A stretch of DNA of 64,000 bases, taken from the NCBI RefSeq assembly GCF_003667545.1, contig NZ_RCUV01000005.1, forward strand, positions 1-64,000, given 5' to 3'. Both the position numbers and the translations under genes were made by a program. Below, piece after piece: positions 27,097 through 33,998 of this stretch. Positions within the stretch are counted from its first letter, which is position 1. Every line of letters starts with the position of its first letter. This stretch comes from Mycetocola manganoxydans (GTDB lineage Bacteria > Actinomycetota > Actinomycetes > Actinomycetales > Microbacteriaceae). The notes under the pieces were generated by a model. The model saw only the letters and a list, made by a program, of their open reading frames with translations, had not been told where the DNA came from and ran no database searches.

Positions 27097-27142
27097 GAGG
27101 CCACGGTACAGGGGTGCGTACCGGTGGCAGCGCCGGCCGTGA

Positions 27143-28005
27143 CTATTCCGTCGTGAGGTGCTCCTGTGCCCAGGCGGCGAGCGTCGTACTGGTCGTGGTG
27201 AGCAGCGATCGCGCGTTCTCGTACGAGAATCCGGACTGCATGCCCCGCGCCATCCCGAGGATGCCGTCGACCTGCTTCTCGCTCAGACCGGAACCGCGCA
27301 GTGGAGTGGCGACGTCGTTCTCGCCGACCCGTCTAGCGGTGACGGTTCGGCCAAGCACACGGCCGAGGACGGCAGCCACGTCGCTGAACGACAGGTCGAC
27401 GGGCCCGTGCACGCCCTGCGTGACCCGTCCTGACCACGCGGGCGACAGCATCCGCACCGCTGCGATCGTCGCGATATCGGCGGGAGCGACCCACGGGAAC
27501 CGGAGATCGAGCGGGAGCGTCGTGGTCAGCTCACCGGCGGCGAGAGCAGCGGAATCCATCAGCAGATTGCTGAAGAAGTAACCGCACCGCAGGTGAGTGA
27601 CATCAGCGCCGGTAAGAGATCTTCTGTCGCGCCAAGCCCGTCGATCTCGCCGAAACCGTGGCGTGCCTCGGCACCCGCGCTCGACTGGAAGACGACGCGC
27701 CGGATTCCGTTCCTGTTCACCGCGGTCGCTCCGGACAACCCCATCCGCAGATAGCCCACGATCGGGTCGTCGTCATCGGTCGGCGGGTTCACCCAGTAAA
27801 GGGTGTCGACCCCCTCGGTTGCGCGGACGACGCCGTCGACGTCACCCTGGTCGACCTCGACGACATCGGATGCTTCGCGAACGTCGGCGGGAAGAGTGGC
27901 GGCATCGCGCACGAGAAGGCGCGGTCGCTCACCGGCCTGGATCAGCAGCGGAACCAGGCCGGAGCCGACATTGCCGGTGGGAGTCGTCACTGCGATGGTC
28001 ATCAT
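27143..28005 (-). pseudogene. NmrA-like NAD(P)-binding protein, broken by a frameshift
   Basis: The N-terminal half starts at ATG 28005 (or 28002) after GGAGAGGAG and reads MTIAVTTPTGNVGSGLVPLL, the NmrA-type nucleotide-binding fold, on through FQSSAGAEARHGFGEIDGLGA-type sequence. It then leaves the family frame near 27611-27620 and stops at about 27559. The C-terminal half continues in another frame: THLRCGYFFSNLLMDSAALA, DLRFPWVAPADIATIAA and the substrate-domain helices, ending at 27143. One missing base in the run CTCTTACC (expected CTCCTTACC) would restore one protein of about 287 aa. Either the gene is a recent pseudogene or the sequence has an error. Confidence 0.8.
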
Positions 28006-28056
28006 TGCTCCTCTCCGTTCGTTCCTCAATGATCGCGCGGACGACCGACATCGGCC

Positions 28057-28068
28057 TAGACTTCCCCG
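28057..28068 (+). promoter_or_regulatory. -10 box for a leaderless M23-peptidase mRNA
   Basis: TAGACT (28057-28062) fits TANNNT and is six bases from ATG 28069. No SD is visible, so the start codon is probably at the transcript's 5' end. Confidence 0.5.
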
Positions 28069-28788
28069 ATGACGGCGATGGCTGGCGGATTTTCGGGTGG
28101 GGGTCTCACGCTCGACCTGCCGTTCACAGGGGCGTGGCTGACCCAGAACAGCCCTGCCCGCCGGGTTCCGAGCCACGGGACCGACCTGTTGGGGGAACGG
28201 TACGCCATCGACTTCGTCGGGGTCGATACCGACCGGCGGACGGGAGGGCGTACCAGCTGGGGAACCTTGGCCGGCACGGAACCAGCAGAGCGCTTCTACT
28301 CCTTCGGGAGGCCGATCCTTGCTCCGTGTCCCGGAGTCGTCGTCGACCGGCTCGACGGCGAGCCCGACCATGAGGCACGCCGGTCGCCGTTGGCGCTCGT
28401 GCCCTACCTTCTGGGCCAGCGGGCTCGACTGCAACAGGGCATTGCCGCCGTCGCCGGCAACTTCGTCATTCTCGAGGTTGTGCCTTCACGGGTGTATGTC
28501 GCCCTCGTCCACCTGAAACAGTCGTCGCTCCTGGTCGGGATCGGCGAGCGCGTTCGCGCGGGTCAACCACTCGCGGAGTGCGGGAACTCCGGCAACTCGT
28601 CGCAGCCGCACGTCCATGTGCAGGCGATGGACAGTCGCGACCTGTCCGTTGCCCGTGGCATCCCGATCGCGTTCCGGAACTTCTCGGAGCAGCCGACACG
28701 CCGGAGCGCATGGACCGTTCGGGAGATCGGTATTCCGGGCGAAGGCGCCGTCGTCACGCCCGGCATTTTCCCGGATTCGAACCACTAG
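28069..28788 (+). CDS. M23/LytM-type metallopeptidase-fold protein, no signal peptide
   Basis: A 239-aa M23 family protein. The first zinc-ligand motif is SHGTDLLGERYAIDF (H and D), then VALVHLKQSS, and the second motif is NSGNSSQPHVHVQAMD (HxH). The conserved pattern is complete, so endopeptidase activity against peptidoglycan cross-links is possible. However, no signal peptide or membrane segment is visible, so how it would reach the wall is unclear. ATG 28069 is chosen for its leaderless -10 box. Confidence 0.78.
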   Translation: MTAMAGGFSGGGLTLDLPFTGAWLTQNSPARRVPSHGTDLLGERYAIDFVGVDTDRRTGGRTSWGTLAGTEPAERFYSFGRPILAPCPGVVVDRLDGEPDHEARRSPLALVPYLLGQRARLQQGIAAVAGNFVILEVVPSRVYVALVHLKQSSLLVGIGERVRAGQPLAECGNSGNSSQPHVHVQAMDSRDLSVARGIPIAFRNFSEQPTRRSAWTVREIGIPGEGAVVTPGIFPDSNH

Positions 28789-28801
28789 TGTTGGACCCAT
28801 C

Positions 28802-28885
28802 ATGGATGACCCTCCCTCACATAGACCCACGCCTCCTGCCGACAACGTTCTAGAAGCGGATCGGAGGGGGCGTACACATGCATGA
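28802..28885 (+). CDS. Candidate 27-aa leader peptide of the CNNM operon
   Basis: An ORF of 27 codons starts at ATG 28802 with MDDPPSHRPTPPADN and ends at a TGA that overlaps the start of the first CNNM gene (ATG 28878). TAGTGT at 28786-28791 is a possible -10 box giving a very short leader. Five prolines and two aspartates fall in the first 14 residues, like MgtL-type leader peptides, which stall or release ribosomes when Mg2+ is low. The SD of the CNNM gene (GGAGGGGG, 28863-28870) lies inside this ORF, so ribosomes translating it would control access to that start. Function is inference from context and composition. Confidence 0.45.
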   Translation: MDDPPSHRPTPPADNVLEADRRGRTHA

Positions 28886-30245
28886 ATGGATCATGGTCGG
28901 AATCGGCCTCCTTCTGACTGCTGGCACCGGGATGTTCGTCGCGTCCGAGTTCGCGCTCGTGAACCTCGACCGGAACGATCTCGAAGCACGTCAGGCCCGC
29001 GGTGAAAAGCGACTCGGCCCCACGATCAAGGCGCTGCGCATCACCTCGACCCACCTGTCAGGTGCGCAACTGGGCATCACGCTCACGACCCTGCTCACCG
29101 GGTACACCTTCGAACCGGCGATCAGCTCGATGCTGCGCGGCCCGTTGCTCAACCTCGGCCTCCCCGAGGCCGTGGTGCCGGGCATCGGTGCCGTGATCGG
29201 CATCCTGCTCGCGACCATCTTCTCGATGATCATCGGCGAGCTCGTTCCGAAGAACTTCGCGCTCGCCCTTCCGCTCGCGACGGCGAAATTCGTCGTGCCG
29301 TTCCAGACGCTGTTCACCACGGTCTTCGGCCCGGTCATCTCACTGTTCAACAACACGGCGAATGCCATTATCCGCTCGTTCGGGATCGAACCGAAGGAAG
29401 AACTCTCCGGTGCACGCAGCGCCGAAGAACTGAGCTCTCTCGTTCGCCGGTCGGCGCTCGAAGGCGTCCTCGACGAGGACCACGCGACACTGCTGCATCG
29501 CACCCTGCGGTTCTCTGACCGCTCCGCCGCCGACGTCATGACTCCGCGGGTGCGCATGGTGTCGGTCCGGGCAGACGAGACCGCACAGGAGATCGTCGTC
29601 CGGGCAACCGCCACCGGGTTCTCGCGCTTCCCGGTGATCGGTCGCGACCCCGACGACATCCTCGGCGTCCTGCACGTCAAGCAGGCCTTCGCACTCGACC
29701 TCGCTGACCGCGCGAAGTCGACCGCCGGTGAGCTCATGGGTGCGCCGCTGCGCGTTCCTGAATCGATGGGAGTGGACACGCTGCTCGGGATGCTGCGCCA
29801 GCAGGGACTGCAGGTCGCCATCGTCTCCGACGAACACGGCGGCACAGCAGGCATCGTCACCCTCGAGGACCTCGTGGAGGAGATCGTCGGAGAGCTCGAA
29901 GACGAACACGACCGGGCTCGAGCCGGCATCATCCGGACGGGGCGCTCGATCACGTTCGACGCGTCACTCCGCCCGGACGAACTCCTGGAGCGCGCGGGCG
30001 TCACGGTACCGGAAGACGGTGACTACGACACCGTCGCCGGATTCGTCAGCGACGAACTCGACCGAATCCCCGAACTCGGCGACGAGCTTCCCATCGACGG
30101 TGGCGTGCTCCGAGTGGAGCGCGTCGACGGCACCCACGTCGAACGGCTCCGCTTCACCCCGTCCGAACCAGAAGACAGCGGTGACAACGCCACGACCGCT
30201 CACGACCAGATCGTCGATGACCTGCTTAAGGGAGCCCACTCATGA
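28878..30245 (+). CDS. CNNM/CorC-type (hemolysin-family) cation transporter
   Basis: A 455-aa membrane protein. The DUF21 domain (residues 1-190) has four hydrophobic segments with MFVASEFALVNLDRN, HLSGAQLGITLTTLLTG and IIGELVPKNFAL. Two CBS modules follow at about 205-325 (ADVMTPRVRMVSV, FSRFPVIGRDPDDILGVLHVK, GIVTLEDLVEEIVGEL). The CorC_HlyC domain is at about 345-425. Relatives such as MpfA and CNNM are Na+-coupled Mg2+ exporters. ATG 28878 has GGAGGGGG eight bases upstream. Its stop overlaps the start of a second, shorter paralogue (ATGA). Confidence 0.9.
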   Translation: MHEWIMVGIGLLLTAGTGMFVASEFALVNLDRNDLEARQARGEKRLGPTIKALRITSTHLSGAQLGITLTTLLTGYTFEPAISSMLRGPLLNLGLPEAVVPGIGAVIGILLATIFSMIIGELVPKNFALALPLATAKFVVPFQTLFTTVFGPVISLFNNTANAIIRSFGIEPKEELSGARSAEELSSLVRRSALEGVLDEDHATLLHRTLRFSDRSAADVMTPRVRMVSVRADETAQEIVVRATATGFSRFPVIGRDPDDILGVLHVKQAFALDLADRAKSTAGELMGAPLRVPESMGVDTLLGMLRQQGLQVAIVSDEHGGTAGIVTLEDLVEEIVGELEDEHDRARAGIIRTGRSITFDASLRPDELLERAGVTVPEDGDYDTVAGFVSDELDRIPELGDELPIDGGVLRVERVDGTHVERLRFTPSEPEDSGDNATTAHDQIVDDLLKGAHS

Positions 30246-31282
30246 GCGAATACCTGCCCGGAATCATCTGGCTGGTGATCCTCCTCGTCGTCAACGCATT
30301 CTTCGTCGGTGCCGAGTTCGCCGTGATCTCTGCCCGCCGGTCGCAAATCGAGCCGAAGGCGGAAGCCGGAAGCAAAGCAGCGAAGACCACGCTGTGGGCG
30401 ATGGAGCACGCGACGCTCATGCTGGCGACGAGCCAGCTGGGCATCACCGTCTGTTCCCTCGTGATCCTCAACGTGTCAGAACCGGCGATCCACCACCTGC
30501 TCGAGATTCCACTCGGGTTCACGGCACTGTCGGCCGAAGCCATCGGGATCGTCGCCTTCATCGTCGCCCTGCTCCTCGTGACCTTCCTCCACGTGGTCCT
30601 CGGCGAGATGGTGCCGAAGAACATCTCGTTCTCGGTTCCCACCCGCGCCGCGCTCATCCTGGCGCCGCCCCTCGTGTTCGTCGCGAAAGTGTTCAAGCCG
30701 GTCATCTGGTCGTTGAACACGGTGGCGAACGGGGTGCTGCGGTTGTTCAGGGTGGAGCCCAAGGATGGTGCGACGAGTGCATACACACTGGATGAGGTCG
30801 CCACGATCGTCCAGCAGTCCACCCGCGAGGGCCTCCTGGTCGACACGTCGGGAACTCTGACGGCGGCGTTCGAATTCACCGCGAAAACGGTGGCGGATGT
30901 CGAGGTCCCGCTCAGCGAGATGGTCCTGCTGCCTCTCGCGGCAACTCCCGCCGATATCCGGAAGGCCGTTGCCGAGCACGGGTACTCGCGGTACATCCTC
31001 ACAAACGAGACCGATGAGCCCACCGGTTATCTGCACCTCAAGGATGTGATGGACCTCACCTCCGACGACGCGTTCAGCACGCCGGTGCCGGCGAAACGGA
31101 TCCGCCGGCTCGCGTCCGCCTTCAGCGGCAGCGAACTCGAGGACGCTCTCGCGACGATGCGCCGTACCGGTGCCCACGTTGCCCGGGTGTTCGACGCCGA
31201 CGGCAACACCACCGGAGTGCTCTTCCTTGAAGACATCATCGAAGAGCTCGTCGGCGAAGTGCAGGACGCAACGAGCAACTGA
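30242..31282 (+). CDS. CNNM-type paralogue without the CorC_HlyC domain
   Basis: A 346-aa DUF21/CBS protein: VNAFFVGAEFAVISARRSQIE, TSQLGITVCSLVILNVSEPA and VVLGEMVPKNISF mark the membrane domain, and the CBS pair spans about residues 200-335 (EVPLSEMVLLPL, GYSRYILTN, TGVLFLEDIIEELVGEV). It ends right after the CBS domains, where its neighbour continues into CorC_HlyC. The ATGA overlap suggests the two are made in fixed ratio and may act as a heteromer, as is common in actinobacteria. Confidence 0.88.
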   Translation: MSEYLPGIIWLVILLVVNAFFVGAEFAVISARRSQIEPKAEAGSKAAKTTLWAMEHATLMLATSQLGITVCSLVILNVSEPAIHHLLEIPLGFTALSAEAIGIVAFIVALLLVTFLHVVLGEMVPKNISFSVPTRAALILAPPLVFVAKVFKPVIWSLNTVANGVLRLFRVEPKDGATSAYTLDEVATIVQQSTREGLLVDTSGTLTAAFEFTAKTVADVEVPLSEMVLLPLAATPADIRKAVAEHGYSRYILTNETDEPTGYLHLKDVMDLTSDDAFSTPVPAKRIRRLASAFSGSELEDALATMRRTGAHVARVFDADGNTTGVLFLEDIIEELVGEVQDATSN

Positions 31283-31302
31283 TTTCGACGAAGGGACGCA
31301 CG

Positions 31303-32247
31303 ATGATTCCGAACGCAACCGAGCTGGAACGCAGGCTCGGCCGGCGGCATCCGGTCGTGGGAGCCGCGGTCGTGGCACCGGGCGGAACGACCCTGGTCGT
31401 TCGCGGCGCCACGACCGAATCGGATTTCGAGATCGGGTCGGTGTCGAAGGGGATCACGGGCCTTCTCTACACCGACGCCGTCGAACGCGGAGAGGTCGCA
31501 CCGACGACGCAGCTGGGCGACCTGCTGCCCGTCCATGGCGCTGCCGGTCGGGTGACGCTGGGTGCGCTGAGCACCCACACCTCCGGTCTGCCACGACTGC
31601 CGGCCGCTGCGCAACCGTATCGCCGCACGCTGCAGCTGTGGCGGCACGGAACGAATCCGTACGGCGAGAGCCTCGACGAATTGCTCGAGCAAGTGAGGGG
31701 TGTGACCCCCGGCACGCCGAAACCGTCATACTCCAACCTCGGCTACGAGCTGCTCGGGCATGCTGTCGCCCGCGCCGCAGGCCTGGGCTACCGGGAACTC
31801 GTCGCTCAACGGCTGACGTCACCGCTCGGCCTCGACTCCATGTACGTGCCGTCAGACAGGTCCGAACTCAGGTCGACCGCCGTCATCGGGCGAAGCAAGC
31901 GGGGCCGCACCATGCAGCCGTGGACGGGGGAGGGGATCGCGCCGGCCGGAGGCATCCGTTCCTCCATCGGCGACATGGCACGACTCGCGGAATCGCTGCT
32001 CGACGGGAGTGCGCCGGGCACCGCGGCCCTCGATCCGGTGCAGACGTTCTCCGGCGGGGTGCGCATCGGAGCCGCCTGGCTCACTCTCCCTTTCAAGGGC
32101 AGGGATGTCACGTGGCACAACGGTGGGACCGGTGGATTCCGCAGCTGGATGGGACTCGACCGGACAGCCGGAACGGCGGCCATCATCCTCTCGGCGACCT
32201 CCGCTTCGGTCGATCGTGCCGGCTTTCTGCTGCTGCAGGGGGCGTAG
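31303..32247 (+). CDS. Beta-lactamase-fold serine hydrolase
   Basis: A 314-aa class C-type penicillin-recognising protein: SVSKG (SxxK) near residue 47, YSNLG (YxN) near residue 146 and HNGGTGGF (the KTG-like third motif) near residue 268. No signal peptide. ATG 31303 has AAGGGA upstream and follows the CNNM pair by 20 bp, so it may be read from the same transcript. Substrate unknown. Confidence 0.83.
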   Translation: MIPNATELERRLGRRHPVVGAAVVAPGGTTLVVRGATTESDFEIGSVSKGITGLLYTDAVERGEVAPTTQLGDLLPVHGAAGRVTLGALSTHTSGLPRLPAAAQPYRRTLQLWRHGTNPYGESLDELLEQVRGVTPGTPKPSYSNLGYELLGHAVARAAGLGYRELVAQRLTSPLGLDSMYVPSDRSELRSTAVIGRSKRGRTMQPWTGEGIAPAGGIRSSIGDMARLAESLLDGSAPGTAALDPVQTFSGGVRIGAAWLTLPFKGRDVTWHNGGTGGFRSWMGLDRTAGTAAIILSATSASVDRAGFLLLQGA

Positions 32248-32297
32248 GGGTCCTTCCCAGCGGTGCCCGGTGTCGTGAATGTCGCCCGGGTGGTCGG

Positions 32298-32510
32298 TCA
32301 GTCGCCCCGTTCGGCAAAGGAGAGGCCGCGTTCGGCGAGGTGCTCACCGAGAATCCGGATCGCCTTCGGTCCGACCCCGTGAAGCGCGAGGAGCTCCGAT
32401 TCTGACGCGCACGCCAGATCGCCGAACGTGGTGAAGCCATGAAGCGCGAGCGAGCGGGCTGCTACCGTGCCGATTTCCCGCGGGAAATCGGATGCCCCGT
32501 CATCGGTCAT
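32298..32510 (-). CDS. Small helix-hairpin-helix protein
   Basis: A 70-aa protein that is essentially one HhH/RNA-polymerase-alpha-CTD-like motif (ALHGFTTFGDLACASESE, then LLALHGVGPKAIRILGEHL). Such small HhH proteins bind DNA nonspecifically. ATG 32510. No neighbour defines a role. Confidence 0.7.
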   Translation of the reverse strand: MTDDGASDFPREIGTVAARSLALHGFTTFGDLACASESELLALHGVGPKAIRILGEHLAERGLSFAERGD

Positions 32511-32575
32511 CGTCGCTGTCTCCGGTTAACTCGTGATGTCCCTGGCTTGAAGCTATCGGCATCCCGTCCGCGGGG

Positions 32576-33643
32576 CTAATTGTCGGAGAGGGACGGCGCA
32601 AGACGGACGAGGTGGGCGGTGCTGGTCTCGTCGATCTCGGCGACGGTCTCCCGGGATTTGACGAAGTCGGAGAATGACCGGAACCCGAGCGCCTTCTCGC
32701 TGAAGGACGGATCCATGCGCTTCATCTGGGTTTTCACGTTCGAGCTGTGAAGCCAGTCAGCGTCATCCTTCTCGTGTCCCAGCCGCAGCGCACGTTCGAG
32801 AAGTCCGGTCGCGACCTCCTGGGGGTCCGGTTCATCCTCGGGTTCGTCCTCGATGACCGGATCGGGCGATGCTGCACGTCGGGACGCCCGACGACGCGGT
32901 GGTGCGGGAGGCAGTTCCGGACCGGAGAAAACGAGGGCGGTGGGTGACAGGACCTCCTTCTCCGGTTCCGGCTCGGACACGACGGCATCCGTCGGTGTCT
33001 TCTTGGAGCGGGAGGGCCTCGTCGCCGCCGCGGTCTCGGACTTTTCCTTCTCCGGGGCGGGAGGAATGGGCTTGATCCCCGGCAGGGCGTCGTAGCTGGC
33101 GAACTCGTCACACGCGGCAGCGAGCGAGCGACTGGTCGAGCCGGCGACTCCGATGCCGACGACGTACCGGCCGAGGCGCTTGCAGCGCTGGGCGAGAGGA
33201 ATGTAGTCCGAGTCGCCGGCGACGATGATGACGTGGGTGAGGTCGGGGAGCCGGAACATGTCTTCGACGGTGTCGACGGCGAGTCGGATGTCCGCCCCGT
33301 TCTTCGCGTACGCGGCGGCGGGGAACAACTGCACCAGGTCGACGGCGCGATTGACGAGCTGGCCGCGGTAGTCGGCGTTGAACGGAGCCGACCAGTCGGC
33401 GTACGCGCGGGTGAGGACGAGCGTGCCGAACGACGACGCGAAGTCGATGATGGCGCCGACGTCGACGGTCGCGCGGCTGAGCTTCTCGGCGATCTCGGGG
33501 TTGGCTTCGCTGCCGGCGCTGCTGAATCCCCGTGCCCGGTCGCGCATGAACTGGCTGCGTCCGTGGACCTGGTCGTAGCGCGAGATGACGATGTTGTCGA
33601 AGTCGATATAGACGGCGACTCGCGAATCGACGGCGTCAGGCAT
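32576..33643 (-). CDS. NYN-domain nuclease-like protein with OST-HTH/LOTUS C-terminus
   Basis: A 355-aa protein. The N-terminal NYN (PIN-like) domain has AVYIDFDNIVIS, DIRLAVDTVEDM and HVIIVAGDSDYIPL, which supply the acidic metal-binding residues. A low-complexity Pro/Glu/Arg linker runs from about residue 200 to 280. The C-terminal LLERALRLGHEKDDADWLH ... FSEKALGFRSFSDFV fits an OST-HTH/LOTUS domain, an RNA-binding winged helix. I start at ATG 33643 (MPDAVDSRVAVYIDFDN) rather than 49 codons earlier. A ribonuclease role is inferred from the fold. Confidence 0.82.
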   Translation of the reverse strand: MPDAVDSRVAVYIDFDNIVISRYDQVHGRSQFMRDRARGFSSAGSEANPEIAEKLSRATVDVGAIIDFASSFGTLVLTRAYADWSAPFNADYRGQLVNRAVDLVQLFPAAAYAKNGADIRLAVDTVEDMFRLPDLTHVIIVAGDSDYIPLAQRCKRLGRYVVGIGVAGSTSRSLAAACDEFASYDALPGIKPIPPAPEKEKSETAAATRPSRSKKTPTDAVVSEPEPEKEVLSPTALVFSGPELPPAPPRRRASRRAASPDPVIEDEPEDEPDPQEVATGLLERALRLGHEKDDADWLHSSNVKTQMKRMDPSFSEKALGFRSFSDFVKSRETVAEIDETSTAHLVRLAPSLSDN

Positions 33644-33720
33644 GAGGAACTCTTCTCGATTAAAGCGGGTGTGTACCCAGTGTGGCGCGTGAGCGTCGAA
33701 CGCGCCAAAAGCGCCGCGGG

Positions 33721-33792
33721 TCACTCGTCGGCAGAAGCGCTGAATCCGCGGTGCGCCGACAGCAGGTCGAGCTTGATCCATCCGATCCACAT
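33721..33792 (-). pseudogene. Possible 5' remnant of a DUF503-type gene
   Basis: A 23-codon ORF starts at ATG 33792 with MWIGWIKLDLLSAHRG, closely like the start of DUF503 proteins (MWIGWIEFDLLLGD in related bacteria, from memory). It diverges after the first dozen residues and stops at 33721. CATCCT six bases before ATG resembles a leaderless -10 box. This could be a decayed gene or a short unrelated ORF. Confidence 0.35.
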
Positions 33793-33846
33793 GGATTCAG
33801 GATGCCACGCGGCGTGACCCGCGTGCGCGCTCGGCGGCATCCGCTC

Positions 33847-33903
33847 TGCTCGGTCACATCCGGCTGCTCGTGTCGTCGATTCTCGACCACTTCCGACCGA
33901 GCA
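33847..33903 (+). repeat. Structured intergenic repeat, copy C (variant stem)
   Basis: Arms TGCTCGGTC and GACCGAGCA pair perfectly. On the plus strand it reads: arm, ACATCCGGCTG, 16 nt, TCGACCACTT, arm. The stem sequence differs completely from copies A and B, but pairing, the GGCTG and TCGACCA boxes and their 16-nt spacing are retained. An extra 3' half-unit (AAAAAGTGACCGAGCA, 33918-33933) follows. Confidence 0.72.
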
Positions 33904-33950
33904 ACGACGCCAAGCGCAAAAAGTGACCGAGCAAGGTGGCCGCAGGCACG

Positions 33951-33989
33951 AAAAAGGGCGCCCGGGTGGTCGAAACCACCCGGACGCCC
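33951..33989 (-). terminator. Rho-independent terminator of the DEAD-box gene
   Basis: A 14-bp stem with one mismatch (33956-33970 with 33975-33989) closes a CGAA loop. On the minus strand it is followed by TTTTT. It lies just beyond the helicase stop codon. Confidence 0.92.
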
Positions 33990-33998
33990 GAGGACTTT

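Larger units (their letters stand above)
33644..33998. other. Gap between the NYN and DEAD-box genes
   Basis: This 355-bp gap contains, from left to right, the NYN promoter region, a short minus-strand ORF resembling a DUF503 N-terminus, a structured repeat with an extra half-unit, and the terminator of the DEAD-box gene. I see no complete gene of normal length. Confidence 0.6.

Noticed and set aside
31303-32247. Antibiotic-resistance beta-lactamase
   Set aside because: Class C-type motifs are present, but there is no signal peptide and the family is mostly esterases and peptidases; resistance cannot be inferred.
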